Source: Pseudorhodobacter aquimaris (GTDB lineage: Bacteria > Pseudomonadota > Alphaproteobacteria > Rhodobacterales > Rhodobacteraceae). From it: a DNA stretch of 64,000 nucleotides. Shown here in pieces: positions 18,583 through 27,803 of this stretch. A program made the translations under genes and the position numbers. Within the stretch, counting starts at the first letter, position 1; every line of letters begins with the position of its first letter. The notes under the pieces were generated by a model. It was not told the DNA's origin. It saw only the letters and a list, made by a program, of their open reading frames with translations, and did no database searches. The stretch covers positions 248,001 through 312,000 of the forward strand of contig NZ_LGHS01000076.1 of NCBI RefSeq assembly GCF_001202025.1, read 5' to 3'.

Positions 18583-19047
18583 CTTGTCTTCCCTCGTTGT
18601 AAGGCCGCGATTCGGATGCGGCGTTTTAATGGTGGATGCCCAGCAAGCAAAGCCGGAAAACCGGAGACAGCCAAGGCATCGACAAGGACATCATGGCGAT
18701 GATGCAGCTTTTTGCAAGGGCGAGAAAGCACGCCGTGACGTAAGCCGCGACGCGCCACGACTTGCACCCACAAAGGCCAGACAGCGGGTCTCTTGGTGTC
18801 CTCGCTGTTGCTGTCGCGTGAAGGTGAAATGTAGATATAGGCAATAAGAACCCTTTTCCTGTGTTTGGCCGCATTGACAGAGGCACGTTTGCACGATCCG
18901 TTGGCGGGCAGGTGATTGTTGTTTCGTCATCGGGTTCGTCGGGAATTTATTCCGGCTGGGCATCGGTTTTGGGTGCTGATGTTCCTTGCACCCGCAATGA
19001 CTTTGCGAAAATGGAGGTAAAACATCTCATTTCGAAAAGGTTTCATT
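18583..19047. other. Divergent intergenic region, no gene recognised
   Basis: These 465 bases separate dppA (minus) from the rhodanese gene (plus). Short open frames are present, but none has a ribosome binding site or recognisable protein. It should hold two divergent promoters. A TTGACA at 18874-18879 faces the rhodanese gene but lacks a good -10 at 17 bases. CCGGAAAACCGG near 18652-18663 is a small palindrome. Nothing else stands out. Confidence 0.4.
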
Positions 19048-19977
19048 ATGCAACGGATCATGCTGTCTTCCTTGACCGGCCTTGCCGCGATTTGCGCAAC
19101 CACCGCTTTGGCGAGCGATTTCGGCCCGTTGATCATGCCTGCCGAACTGGCATCGGGTGCGGCCCATGAGGCGGTTATTCTGGATATTCGTCCCAAGGGT
19201 TTCGAGGCAGGCCATATCGCAGGAGCGGTCTCTGGTCCCTACGGCTTGTTTCGCGGGCCGGAATCCAACCCCGGTGCGGTGCCCGCAGTAACGGATCTTG
19301 AGCTGACCTATGAGGCGCTGGGGCTTGAGGTGGACCGTCCGGTGGTCATTGTGTCGCAGGGCGATACCGATAGCGACTTCGGCGCGGCGGCGCGGGTGTA
19401 CTGGACGTTGAAAAGCTCGGGCTTTACCGATCTGGCGGTGCTGAACGGGGGGGCAACGGCCTGGGTCAATGCGGGGCTGCCGCTGTCAACGCAGGCCAAC
19501 GCGCCGGTGCCGACCGAGCTGGATATCACATGGAATAATGCATGGACCGCCGATACCGCCGAGGTCTCGGCTGTGGTTGCGGGCACCGAGCAGGCCACTT
19601 TGGTCGATTCGCGCCCCGGTTCGTTTTTCAACGGCAAAAAGATGCATGACGCGGCCGATCGCCCCGGCACGCTGCCGGGTGCCGTGAACCTGCCGCATAC
19701 CGATTTCTTTCGTCCCGGTGCGACGGCGATCAATGCCGACCCCGATCTGGAGGCGCTTCGGGCCAAGCTGGGCGGCACATCGAACCAGCCCGTGGTCGCA
19801 TTTTGCAATACCGGACATTGGGCCGCGACCGATTGGTTTGCCATGTCCGAGGTCGCGGGTATCGAGAATGTAAAGCTCTATGCCGGCTCGATGGTCGAGT
19901 ATTCCCAGACCGATGGTGAGATGGCCAACCAGCCGGGTCTGATCGCGCATCTGTTCAACCAGCTTTTGGGTGGCTGA
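19048..19977 (+). CDS. Periplasmic rhodanese-like protein with two rhodanese domains
   Basis: A 309-residue protein with signal peptide MQRIMLSSLTGLAAICATTA(LA). Two rhodanese domains follow, about residues 27-150 and 165-300. The C-terminal one has active-site loop FCNTGHWA with Cys253. The N-terminal loop reads VSQGDTDSD with no cysteine, so that domain is probably structural. It could carry sulfane sulfur in the periplasm. It lies three bases before a YeeE/YedE transporter gene, pointing to thiosulfate or related sulfur handling. Confidence 0.82.
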   Translation: MQRIMLSSLTGLAAICATTALASDFGPLIMPAELASGAAHEAVILDIRPKGFEAGHIAGAVSGPYGLFRGPESNPGAVPAVTDLELTYEALGLEVDRPVVIVSQGDTDSDFGAAARVYWTLKSSGFTDLAVLNGGATAWVNAGLPLSTQANAPVPTELDITWNNAWTADTAEVSAVVAGTEQATLVDSRPGSFFNGKKMHDAADRPGTLPGAVNLPHTDFFRPGATAINADPDLEALRAKLGGTSNQPVVAFCNTGHWAATDWFAMSEVAGIENVKLYAGSMVEYSQTDGEMANQPGLIAHLFNQLLGG

Positions 19978-19980
19978 CCG

Positions 19981-21111
19981 ATGTCTGATATTTCTTATGC
20001 ACAGGCGCGGACGTCCAATTTGGTATTTGGACGCAGCGCGCTGATCGGGGCTGCGGCCGTTCTGGTGGTTTTGGTGGCGCTGTTTGCGGGCGCGCGGTTC
20101 GGGCTGATGCTTGCGCTTGGGCTCGGGTTTGGCGTGGCGCTGGAGGGATTGCGATTTGGCTTTGCGGGGCCTTGGCGCGCGATGATCCTGCGCCGTGAGC
20201 CTGCGGGTGTGTTCGCTCAGCTTCTGGCGATTGGTTTGGTGGCCTGCGTGGCGATCCCGCTGCTGGCCGCCCACCCCGAAGAGCTTAGCGGGGCACAGGC
20301 CCCGATTGGCTGGGCGATGATCGGCGGGGCCTTTGTGTTCGGCGCGGCGATGCAGGTGGTTTTGGGCTGCGGCTCGGGCACTTTGGTCAATGCGGGGTCG
20401 GGCAATCCGATTGGCCTGCTGGCACTGCCGTTCTTTGCGATTGGCAGTTTTGCGGGGGCCTATCATCTGGTCTGGTGGACGGATCTGGGGGCCTTGCCGA
20501 TCCTGACATTGCGTGGTGGTTTGGGGCTTGTGATCACCCTTGCGGGCCTGGGGCTAACGGCAGGGCTGTTCTGGATTTTGGGCAAGCCCGGCACGCGCAA
20601 GCTGCCTGCGCGCTATGTCGTGGCGGCCTGCGTTCTGGCAGCGCTGGCGGTCGGTAACCTTGTGGTGGCGGGCCAGCCTTGGGGCGTGGTCTACGGGCTG
20701 GGGCTGTGGGCTGCCAAAGGGGCCGTGGCGCTTGGGGCTGATCTGTCGGGCTCCGCGTTCTGGGCGGCGTCGGGGTCGGTGCAACGGCTGAATACAAGCC
20801 TGCTGACGGATTACACATCACTGACCGATATCGGGCTGATTGCGGGGGCCTTCGGGGTGGCGGCCTGGCGGCGTGGCGGGCTTTCACAGGCGTTACCGTC
20901 CTATCCGGCGCGGGCCTGGGTGGCGACGGTCGTCGTGGGCTTGGTGCTTGGCTATTCGTCGCGGCTGGCTTTTGGCTGTAATGTAGGCGCGTTCTTTTCT
21001 GGTATCGCAACCGGCAGCTTGCATGGTTGGGTCTGGTTCATTGCCGCCTTTGCCGGAGCCTTTGTCGGTATCCGTCTGCGGCCTCTTCTAGGATTGGAGG
21101 CACGCGCATGA
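19981..21111 (+). CDS. YeeE/YedE-family transporter (thiosulfate/sulfur-compound uptake)
   Basis: A 376-residue membrane protein with about nine to ten helices. It shows the paired family motifs LGCGSGTLVNAGSGNPIG (about residues 124-141) and FGCNVGAFFSGIATGSLHGW (about 323-342), in each of which a conserved cysteine sits in the substrate path of thiosulfate transporters (TsuA/YeeE, SoxT). The upstream rhodanese fits this role. The exact sulfur species is inference. It overlaps the next small gene by ATGA. Confidence 0.85.
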   Translation: MSDISYAQARTSNLVFGRSALIGAAAVLVVLVALFAGARFGLMLALGLGFGVALEGLRFGFAGPWRAMILRREPAGVFAQLLAIGLVACVAIPLLAAHPEELSGAQAPIGWAMIGGAFVFGAAMQVVLGCGSGTLVNAGSGNPIGLLALPFFAIGSFAGAYHLVWWTDLGALPILTLRGGLGLVITLAGLGLTAGLFWILGKPGTRKLPARYVVAACVLAALAVGNLVVAGQPWGVVYGLGLWAAKGAVALGADLSGSAFWAASGSVQRLNTSLLTDYTSLTDIGLIAGAFGVAAWRRGGLSQALPSYPARAWVATVVVGLVLGYSSRLAFGCNVGAFFSGIATGSLHGWVWFIAAFAGAFVGIRLRPLLGLEARA

Positions 21112-21272
21112 CCCGCCGTTTTACCGCGTCACTGGCGATTTTCGGTTTGGTGGCACTGATCGGGCTGGATGTTATTGCCAGCCCGCCAAACCCCTATCGC
21201 GCGCCGCCGATGCTTGCCTTTGGATCGGGGCTGGCGGCCAGCGGCGGCTTTTGTGGGGCGCTGCCCGAGTGA
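21108..21272 (+). CDS. Small membrane protein downstream of YeeE/YedE transporter
   Basis: A 54-residue protein with a hydrophobic N-terminal helix (residues 6-24) and a glycine-rich tail ending GGFCGALPE with one cysteine. Its ATG overlaps the transporter stop by ATGA and GGATTGGAGG precedes it, so translation coupling is likely. I do not recognise the family. Gene order suggests a small subunit or partner of the transporter, with the cysteine possibly handling sulfur. Both ideas are inference. Confidence 0.65.
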   Translation: MTRRFTASLAIFGLVALIGLDVIASPPNPYRAPPMLAFGSGLAASGGFCGALPE

Positions 21273-21359
21273 CAAGAAAGAGTCGCGGGTTTTGCGGCTT
21301 GCCGTCTTGGTTAACGCTGTCTAAGCTTCCCTTACGTGAACAACGGGAGTGACAGTTTG

Positions 21360-23087
21360 ATGAAGCGAACATTCGCAGTTGCCGTAAGCGGCGCATTGGT
21401 ACTCGCGCCGATGGCGGGCATGGCACAAGAGGCCGCAATTTATAGCGGAATGGACCGGATTCACCCAGCTTGGGCCCAGAACGGCATGGTCGTGGCCCAA
21501 GAGGAAATTGCCGCAGAAGTCGGGCGTGATATCCTGAAAGCAGGCGGAAATGCGGCGGATGCCGGTGTTGCCGTGGCCTTTGCGCTGGCCGTGACCCTGC
21601 CGCGTGCGGGCAATCTTGGCGGCGGTGGGTTTATGATGGTTCATGACGCCGAAACCGGCGAAACCAAGGCCATCGATTACCGCGAAATGGCGCCCATGAG
21701 TGCCGATCGTGATATGTTCCTTGATGATGCAGGCGATGCCGACAGCGAGAAATCGCGCTTTACCGGCCTTGCGACCGGCGTGCCCGGAACCGTTGCGGGT
21801 ATGCAGATGGTGCTTGAACAATACGGCACCATGAGCCTGTCTGATGTGTTGCAACCGGCCATCGGTCTTGCGCGCGACGGGATTGTTGTCACCGCCGATC
21901 TGGCCGACAGCCTGATCGGGCTGGAAAGCCGGCTCAAGAAATGGCCGTCCTCTGAGACGATCTTCTATAAGGAAGGCGGTGCCTTCTTTGAACCGGGCGA
22001 CCGGTTGATCCAATCCGATCTGGCCGCAACGCTTCAGCGGATTGCCGACGAGGGCCCCGACGGGTTTTATAAGGGTGAAACCGCGCAGCATATCGTCGAT
22101 GCGGTCCAGGCCTCGGGCGGGCGCATCACGATGGAAGATATGGCAGGCTATAAGGCGCTGAGCCGCGATCCGGTCAGCGGCACCTACCGCGGCTATGAGA
22201 TTGTGTCGATGCCGCCACCCTCATCCGGCGGGATCCATATCGTGCAGATCCTCAACACGCTTGAGGAATATCCCATCGGCTGGCTGGGGCATAATTCTTC
22301 GGATACGATACACCTGATGGCCGAGGCGATGAAGCGCGCCTATGCCGACCGTTCCGAATATCTGGGCGATCCGGATTTCTATGATGTTCCGCAGGCAGAG
22401 TTGATGTCCAAGGACTATGCCGCCGATATCCGCAAGGGCATTTCCCTAAGCCGTGCGACACCTTCGGAGGATATCAAACCCGCCGATCTGGCACCCTATG
22501 AGAGCGATCAGACCACGCATTTCTCGATTGTGGATAAGGACGGGAATGCGGTGTCCAACACCTATACGATCAACTTCTCTTACGGGTCGGGTATGGTTGC
22601 CGATGGCACCGGCGTCTTGATGAACAACGAGATGGACGACTTTGCCGCCAAGCCGGGCGTGATGAACGCCTATGGTTTGATCGGCGGCGATGCCAATGCG
22701 GTTGAGCCGGGCAAACGCCCCCTGTCCTCGATGAGCCCGACCTTGGTGATGAAGGACGGCAAGGTGTTCATGGTGACCGGCAGCCCGGGTGGGTCGCGCA
22801 TCATCACGACGGTGATCCAGATGATCATGAACGTGATCGATCACGGCATGAACGTGGCCGAGGCAACTGTGGCCCCGCGCATCCACCACCAGTGGCTGCC
22901 CGAGGTTCTGCGTGTCGAGGAAGGCCTAAGCGCCGATACTATTGCCGCCCTTGAGGCCAAGGGCCATGTCGTTCAGGTGATGGAGACCATGGGTTCTGCC
23001 CAATCCATCGTGGTGGATGAAGAGGACGGCCTCTTGCTGGGTGGGGCCGATACACGACAGACGAGTTCAGCCGCACGCGGTTACTGA
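21360..23087 (+). CDS. ggt: Gamma-glutamyltransferase / glutathione hydrolase
   Basis: A 575-residue precursor with a signal peptide (about residues 1-22, MKRTFAVAVSGALVLAPMAG). The autoprocessing site is SDQTTHFSIVD, with Thr385 as the expected new N-terminal nucleophile. It also has GNAADAGVAVAFALAVTLPRAGNLGGGGFM and the small-subunit motif GSPGGSRIITT. The periplasmic enzyme cleaves gamma-glutamyl bonds of glutathione and related compounds. I chose ATG 21360 because CGGGAG precedes it and it gives the clean signal peptide. Confidence 0.93.
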   Translation: MKRTFAVAVSGALVLAPMAGMAQEAAIYSGMDRIHPAWAQNGMVVAQEEIAAEVGRDILKAGGNAADAGVAVAFALAVTLPRAGNLGGGGFMMVHDAETGETKAIDYREMAPMSADRDMFLDDAGDADSEKSRFTGLATGVPGTVAGMQMVLEQYGTMSLSDVLQPAIGLARDGIVVTADLADSLIGLESRLKKWPSSETIFYKEGGAFFEPGDRLIQSDLAATLQRIADEGPDGFYKGETAQHIVDAVQASGGRITMEDMAGYKALSRDPVSGTYRGYEIVSMPPPSSGGIHIVQILNTLEEYPIGWLGHNSSDTIHLMAEAMKRAYADRSEYLGDPDFYDVPQAELMSKDYAADIRKGISLSRATPSEDIKPADLAPYESDQTTHFSIVDKDGNAVSNTYTINFSYGSGMVADGTGVLMNNEMDDFAAKPGVMNAYGLIGGDANAVEPGKRPLSSMSPTLVMKDGKVFMVTGSPGGSRIITTVIQMIMNVIDHGMNVAEATVAPRIHHQWLPEVLRVEEGLSADTIAALEAKGHVVQVMETMGSAQSIVVDEEDGLLLGGADTRQTSSAARGY

Positions 23088-23092
23088 TATGG

Positions 23093-23123
23093 TTGGCGGG
23101 CGGGCAATGGCCCCGCCCGCCAA
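23093..23123. terminator. Hairpin between convergent ggt and kdsA
   Basis: A perfect 12-bp stem, TTGGCGGGCGGG with CCCGCCCGCCAA, and a seven-base loop lie between the two convergent stops. There is no T-run on either side, so it is an atypical, possibly bidirectional, terminator or an mRNA 3'-end protector. Confidence 0.55.
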
Positions 23124-23127
23124 TCTC

Positions 23128-23958
23128 CTAGTCGGCTTTGATCAGGGCATCGATTGCCTTGAGGCTGCTCAAAAGCCCCGCAAGCTGATCCAGCGGCACC
23201 ATATTCGGCCCGTCCGAGGGCGCGTTATCGGGGTCGCCGTGCGTTTCAATAAACACCCCCGCAACACCGACCGCCACCGCCGCCCGCGCCAGCACCGGCA
23301 CAAATTCACGCTGCCCGCCCGACGACCCGCCAAGCCCGCCGGGCTGTTGCACAGAATGGGTCGCGTCAAAGATCACAGGCGCGCCGGTCCCGGCCATAAT
23401 CGGAAGGCTGCGGAAATCGCTGACCAAAGTGTTATAGCCAAAGCTGGCGCCGCGTTCGGTCAACATCACATTATCATTGCCCGATCCGGTGATCTTGGCC
23501 ACCACATTGACCATATCCCAAGGGGCCAGAAACTGTCCCTTTTTCACATTGATGATCCGGCCTGTTTTGGCGGCGGCAATCAACAGATCGGTCTGACGAC
23601 ACAAGAAGGCGGGGATTTGCAAGATATCGCAAACCTCGGCGGCGGGGGCGCAATGGGCGGCCTCATGCACATCGGTCAGAACCGGCATGCCAAAGCGTTC
23701 CTTGACCTCGGCGAAAACCTCCATCGCGCGGGCCATGCCGATGCCACGTGTGCCTGACAGGCTGGTACGGTTGGCCTTGTCATACGACGCCTTGAACACC
23801 GCCTTGACGCCAACGGCGCGGGTGATTTCATCAATCGCGGCGGCCATTTCCAGCGCATGATCGCGGCTTTCCATCTGGCAGGGACCAAGGATAAAGGCCA
23901 CGGGGCCTGCGTTGCTGAACTCTATATTTCCGGCGGTCACTTTGGTTCTGGTTTGCAT
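23128..23958 (-). CDS. kdsA: 3-deoxy-8-phosphooctulonate synthase (KDO8P synthase)
   Basis: A 276-residue DAHP/KDO8P-synthase barrel. It makes KDO-8-phosphate from phosphoenolpyruvate and arabinose-5-phosphate for lipopolysaccharide core. Motifs include [30 protein letters not shown] and [12 protein letters not shown]. Cys27 in LGPCQMES replaces the asparagine of metal-independent enzymes, so this should be the metal-dependent class. I chose ATG 23958 over the longer frame because it matches the family N-terminus. It is convergent with ggt. Confidence 0.93.
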   Translation of the reverse strand: MQTRTKVTAGNIEFSNAGPVAFILGPCQMESRDHALEMAAAIDEITRAVGVKAVFKASYDKANRTSLSGTRGIGMARAMEVFAEVKERFGMPVLTDVHEAAHCAPAAEVCDILQIPAFLCRQTDLLIAAAKTGRIINVKKGQFLAPWDMVNVVAKITGSGNDNVMLTERGASFGYNTLVSDFRSLPIMAGTGAPVIFDATHSVQQPGGLGGSSGGQREFVPVLARAAVAVGVAGVFIETHGDPDNAPSDGPNMVPLDQLAGLLSSLKAIDALIKAD

Positions 23959-24040
23959 GATCGGCCCCTTTCTCGTTGCCAATTAGCGGTGGCCCATGGT
24001 CCCAGTCGTGTCAACCCAAAGCCGCCACAGACAGTTTTTC

Positions 24041-24084
24041 TTGACACGAATCGCGCCTGCACGCATTAAATGAACATGTGTTCA
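24041..24084 (+). promoter_or_regulatory. Putative ivd promoter with a perfect inverted-repeat operator
   Basis: TTGACA at 24041-24046 is followed after 17 bases by CATTAA at 24064-24069, a weak -10. Directly after it, at 24071-24084, lies TGAACATGTGTTCA, a perfect 6-bp inverted repeat with a 2-base spacer. An operator over the start point suits a repressor of TetR or similar type. No regulator gene is adjacent, so the protein is unknown. Confidence 0.5.
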
Positions 24085-24105
24085 GTTCACGGGAGAGGAT
24101 ACGAC

Positions 24106-25263
24106 ATGTTCATGGGCTCTATGCGGTTCGATCTGGGAGAAGATATTTCGGCGCTGCAAGATATGGTGCATCGCTGGGCGCAGGAACGGGTAAAGCCGAT
24201 GGCCACCGCAGTTGATGCCGACAATATCTTTCCGGCCGAACTTTGGACCGAGATGGGGGAGCTGGGCCTCTTGGGCATCACCGTCCCCGAAGAGGATGGC
24301 GGCGCTGGCATGAGCTACCTCGCCCATGTGATCGCCACCGAGGAAATCGCGCGGGCCTCGGCCTCGGTCAGCCTGTCATATGGCGCGCATTCCAACCTTT
24401 GTGTGAACCAGATCAAGCTGAACGGCACGGCGGCGCAAAAGGCGAAATACCTGCCGGGGCTGATCGCGGGCACCCATGTCGGCGCGCTTGCGATGTCTGA
24501 GGCGGGGGCGGGGTCGGATGTGGTCTCGATGAAGCTGCGGGCCGAGAAAAAGGACGGCTATTACGTTCTGAACGGTCATAAATACTGGATCACCAACGGG
24601 CCGGATGCCGATACACTGGTGGTTTATGCCAAGACCGACCTCGAGGCGGGCAGCCGTGGCATGACGGCCTTTATCGTGGAAAAGACGATGAAGGGTTTCT
24701 CCACCAGCCCGCATTTCGACAAGCTGGGGATGCGCGGCTCCAACACCGCCGAGCTGATCTTTGACAACGTCGAAGTGCCGTTTGAAAACGTGCTGGGGAC
24801 CGAGGGCAAGGGCGTGCGTGTCCTGATGTCGGGGCTTGATTATGAACGAGTGGTGCTTTCGGGGATCGGGACGGGGATTATGGCGGCCTGTCTGGATGAG
24901 GTGATCCCTTACTTGCAAACACGTGAACAATTCGGCCAGCCGATCGGGAATTTCCAGCTGATGCAGGGCAAGGTTGCCGATATGTATACGGCGATGAATT
25001 CGGCGCGTGCCTATACCTATGAAGTGGCGCGCGCCTGTGATCGCGGTCAGGTCACCCGTCAGGATGCCGCCGCCTGCGTGCTTTATGCATCCGAGCAGGC
25101 GATGGTGCAAGCGCATCAGGCCGTACAGGCGCTTGGCGGGGCAGGGTACCTTGGTGATAGCGTTGTCAGCCGCTTGTTCCGCGACGCCAAGCTGATGGAG
25201 ATCGGGGCAGGCACCTCGGAAATTCGTCGCATGTTGATCGGGCGTGAGTTGCTGGGCAAATGA
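24106..25263 (+). CDS. ivd: Isovaleryl-CoA dehydrogenase
   Basis: A 385-residue acyl-CoA dehydrogenase that oxidises isovaleryl-CoA to 3-methylcrotonyl-CoA in leucine breakdown. Family motifs are [34 protein letters not shown] and, near the C-terminus, [11 protein letters not shown]. Glu247 in [12 protein letters not shown] sits at the position of the catalytic base specific to isovaleryl-CoA dehydrogenases (other members carry it later). I chose ATG 24106 after GGGAGAGG; an earlier in-frame ATG falls inside the operator. Confidence 0.93.
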   Translation: MFMGSMRFDLGEDISALQDMVHRWAQERVKPMATAVDADNIFPAELWTEMGELGLLGITVPEEDGGAGMSYLAHVIATEEIARASASVSLSYGAHSNLCVNQIKLNGTAAQKAKYLPGLIAGTHVGALAMSEAGAGSDVVSMKLRAEKKDGYYVLNGHKYWITNGPDADTLVVYAKTDLEAGSRGMTAFIVEKTMKGFSTSPHFDKLGMRGSNTAELIFDNVEVPFENVLGTEGKGVRVLMSGLDYERVVLSGIGTGIMAACLDEVIPYLQTREQFGQPIGNFQLMQGKVADMYTAMNSARAYTYEVARACDRGQVTRQDAAACVLYASEQAMVQAHQAVQALGGAGYLGDSVVSRLFRDAKLMEIGAGTSEIRRMLIGRELLGK

Positions 25264-25286
25264 GCCCGCGCCAGAAATGCGTCATG

Positions 25287-25316
25287 AAAAAAGGCTGCGG
25301 ACCATGCCCGCAGCCT
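25287..25316 (-). terminator. Rho-independent terminator of ompW
   Basis: On the minus strand, a 9-bp stem AGGCTGCGG/CCGCAGCCT with a seven-base loop is followed by a run of six T. It lies 28 bases after the ompW stop and just beyond the convergent ivd stop. Confidence 0.85.
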
Positions 25317-25343
25317 CTCGCACCTATCCAACCGAGGGAGCGG

Positions 25344-25943
25344 TCAGAATTTCATGACGTAAGAGACACCGAAGACAACGGGGTCGACCTCAACCTCACC
25401 GATTTTGGCACCGTCAAGATAGACGTCGCTGTCAATATCGATATAGCGCAGATCCATCCGCAGGGCGGCTTTCTCGCTGATCGCGTAATCGACGCCGACA
25501 TGGGCGGCAAGGCCCCAGCTGTCGTCGATCTTGAGCTCGCCACCACCCAGATCGGTGCGGTCCTCAAAGAAGGTGGTGTAGTTGATGCCGACACCGGCAA
25601 AGGGTTTGAACGCGCCACCTGTGGGGAAGTGGTAATTCAAGGAAACGGTTGGCGGCAGATGTTTGGTCGTGCCGATCTTGCTGCCACCGATGTTGATGTC
25701 ATGTTTGAAGGGCAGGGCGGCCAGAACCTCGATGCCGAGGTTGTCACGGACGAAATATTCAAATGTGACCGTGGGGCGCACATTGCCGTCAATCGTGGTC
25801 GCCCCGCCCGCAAGCGTGCCATTGTCGGATTTCGGCTCCACATAGCCGATACCAAGCCCCAAGGTCATATCGCCCTGGGATTGGGCAAAGGCAGGGGCCG
25901 CAAGGGCCGCGGTGGTCATCAGGGCTATAGCGAGGGTTTTCAT
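25344..25943 (-). CDS. ompW: OmpW-family outer membrane protein
   Basis: A 199-residue precursor with signal peptide MKTLAIALMTTAALAAPAFA. The mature part is an eight-stranded barrel of the OmpW type, with GDMTLGLGIGYVEPKSDNG, VTFEYFVRDNLGIEVLAALPFKH, LPPTVSLNYHF and FKPFAGVGINYTTFF, and a terminal phenylalanine. It probably passes small hydrophobic molecules. It is oriented against the leucine genes on both sides. A near-consensus Fnr box lies about 65 bases upstream. Confidence 0.92.
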   Translation of the reverse strand: MKTLAIALMTTAALAAPAFAQSQGDMTLGLGIGYVEPKSDNGTLAGGATTIDGNVRPTVTFEYFVRDNLGIEVLAALPFKHDINIGGSKIGTTKHLPPTVSLNYHFPTGGAFKPFAGVGINYTTFFEDRTDLGGGELKIDDSWGLAAHVGVDYAISEKAALRMDLRYIDIDSDVYLDGAKIGEVEVDPVVFGVSYVMKF

Positions 25944-26001
25944 AGGTGTTCTCTCTTTTTTAATGCGCGGCCAGTTTTTCATATCGGGTCGAGTCCTAGC
26001 C

Positions 26002-26015
26002 ATGATCTGGATCAA
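26002..26015. promoter_or_regulatory. Fnr/Crp-type box upstream of ompW
   Basis: ATGAT-CTGG-ATCAA differs from the Fnr consensus TTGAT-N4-ATCAA in one base. On the minus strand TATGAA at 25978-25983 would be the ompW -10, placing the box centre near -40, the usual activating position. OmpW is Fnr-controlled in enteric bacteria. FnrL control here is inference. The site also lies 109 bases upstream of mccB. Confidence 0.55.
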
Positions 26016-26123
26016 TCTAATTTCATCGCGACCCGCGACATTATGGCGCATAAGGCCTTGAGCCAGAACATAAACTGCCCCTCCCGTTTCGCCGCCTAGA
26101 TAAAGTTTGACAGGATTGACAAG

Positions 26124-27728
26124 ATGAAACTGAACTCTACTTTTCTTCCCAATACCGATGCGGCCAAAAGCAACCGTGCGGCGCATCTTGAGATGTTGGA
26201 AACCGTTGCACAGGCCGCGCAATTGGCCGCGGCGGGGGGCGGTGAAAAATCCATGGCCCGCCATATCGGGCGCGGAAAAATGCCGCCGCGTGAACGGGTG
26301 GCCAACCTGCTGGATCCCGGCTCGCCGTTTCTGGAAATAGGGGCCACGGCGGCGCATGGGCTTTATGGCGGTGCGGCACCGGGCGCGGGGGTGATTGCGG
26401 GCATTGGCCGGGTGATGGGCCGCGATGTGATGGTGGTCTGCAATGATGCAACGGTAAAGGGCGGCACCTATTATCCGATGACGGTGAAAAAGCACCTGCG
26501 CGCCCAAGAGATCGCCGAGGAAAACCATCTACCTTGCGTCTATCTTGTGGATTCGGGCGGGGCCAACCTGCCCAATCAGGATGAGGTGTTCCCCGACCGC
26601 GATCACTTTGGTCGTATCTTTTACAATCAGGCGCGCATGTCGGCCAAGGGGATTGCCCAGATCGCCGTGGTCATGGGCTCTTGTACGGCGGGGGGGGCCT
26701 ATGTGCCGGCCATGTCGGATGTGACGATCATCGTGCGCGAACAGGGCACGATCTTTTTGGCCGGTCCCCCCTTGGTCAAGGCCGCCACCGGCGAGGTCGT
26801 CAGCGCCGAGGATCTGGGCGGCGGCGATGTCCATACGCGTCTGTCCGGCGTGGCCGATTATCTGGCCGAGGATGACGCCCATGCGCTGGCCCTTGCGCGG
26901 CGGGCGGTTGGCAACCTGAATGCGGTTCTGCCCACTTCGGTGCAGTGGCAACCCGCCGAGGAACCGGCCTATGACCCCGAGGAAATCCTCGGCCTTGTCC
27001 CGGCCGACCTGCGCACCCCCTATGACATCCGGGAGTTGATCGCCCGTGTGGTGGATGGTTCGCGCTTTGACGAATTCAAGGCACGCTTTGGCGAAACGCT
27101 GGTCACGGGCTTTGCCCATATCAACGGCTGTCCCGTCGGGATTATCGCCAATAACGGCGTGCTGTTTTCCGAGGCCGCCGTCAAAGGCGCGCATTTCGTA
27201 GAGCTGTGCAGTCAGCGCAATATCCCGCTGGTGTTCTTGCAAAATATCACCGGCTTTATGGTGGGCCGCAAATATGAGAATGAGGGCATCGCCCGCCACG
27301 GCGCCAAGCTGGTGACGGCGGTGGCCACGACCAATGTGCCCAAGGTGACCATGCTGGTCGGCGGCTCTTTTGGCGCGGGCAACTACGGCATGGCCGGTCG
27401 CGCCTATTCGCCGCGTTTCTTGTGGACATGGCCGAATTCGCGCATCTCGGTGATGGGTGGCCCGCAGGCCGCGGGCGTCTTGGCAACCGTCAAGCGTGAC
27501 GGGATCGAACGCGCAGGCGGCACTTGGTCCGAGGCCGAGGAGGCCGCCTTCAAACAGCCCACGATCGATATGTTCGAGGAACAATCCCACCCGCTTTACG
27601 CCGCGGCGCGGCTTTGGGATGACGGGATCATCGACCCGCGCAAGACGCGTCAGATTCTGTCGCTGTCACTGACCGCCGCGCTGAATGCCCCGATAGAGCC
27701 GACCAAATTCGGCATCTTCCGCATGTAG
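26124..27728 (+). CDS. mccB: Methylcrotonyl-CoA carboxylase beta (carboxyltransferase) subunit
   Basis: A 534-residue carboxyltransferase with two crotonase-like halves. It moves the carboxyl from biotin to 3-methylcrotonyl-CoA, giving 3-methylglutaconyl-CoA. Visible motifs are [53 protein letters not shown] and, in the second half, [19 protein letters not shown] with IAVMGG-like [16 protein letters not shown] and the SGGA/NYGM pair favour MCC over propionyl-CoA carboxylase. mccA follows after a hairpin. Confidence 0.92.
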   Translation: MKLNSTFLPNTDAAKSNRAAHLEMLETVAQAAQLAAAGGGEKSMARHIGRGKMPPRERVANLLDPGSPFLEIGATAAHGLYGGAAPGAGVIAGIGRVMGRDVMVVCNDATVKGGTYYPMTVKKHLRAQEIAEENHLPCVYLVDSGGANLPNQDEVFPDRDHFGRIFYNQARMSAKGIAQIAVVMGSCTAGGAYVPAMSDVTIIVREQGTIFLAGPPLVKAATGEVVSAEDLGGGDVHTRLSGVADYLAEDDAHALALARRAVGNLNAVLPTSVQWQPAEEPAYDPEEILGLVPADLRTPYDIRELIARVVDGSRFDEFKARFGETLVTGFAHINGCPVGIIANNGVLFSEAAVKGAHFVELCSQRNIPLVFLQNITGFMVGRKYENEGIARHGAKLVTAVATTNVPKVTMLVGGSFGAGNYGMAGRAYSPRFLWTWPNSRISVMGGPQAAGVLATVKRDGIERAGGTWSEAEEAAFKQPTIDMFEEQSHPLYAAARLWDDGIIDPRKTRQILSLSLTAALNAPIEPTKFGIFRM

Positions 27729-27753
27729 GTCGGGCCTTGTGCCAATTTAATCT

Positions 27754-27776
27754 CGGGGGCCAAGGGCTGGCCCCCG
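27754..27776 (+). promoter_or_regulatory. GC-rich intercistronic hairpin between mccB and mccA
   Basis: A perfect 9-bp stem, CGGGGGCCA with TGGCCCCCG, and a five-base loop lie 25 bases after the mccB stop. No T-run follows. It may stabilise the mccB message or dampen read-through into mccA. The GGGGGCC...GGCCCCC core resembles that of the dppA hairpin at 16953. Confidence 0.5.
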
Positions 27777-27803
27777 GCGCTCTCCCAAGAAATGGACGTA
27801 GAG

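Noticed and set aside
18512-18847. Open frames in the dppA-rhodanese gap (111 and 75 codons).
   Set aside because: No ribosome binding site, recognisable family or coding-like composition; they look like open frames in GC-rich DNA.
18874-18900. TTGACA as the -35 of a rhodanese promoter.
   Set aside because: The bases 17 downstream (TCCGTT) do not resemble a -10, and the distance to the start codon is about 170 bases.
23093-23123. The ggt-kdsA hairpin as a repeat or mobile-element end.
   Set aside because: It sits between convergent stops and has no flanking direct repeat or transposase, so an end-of-transcript hairpin is simpler.
25260-26099. A 279-codon plus-strand frame opposite ompW.
   Set aside because: It overlaps an unmistakable OmpW precursor with signal peptide and terminator on the minus strand.
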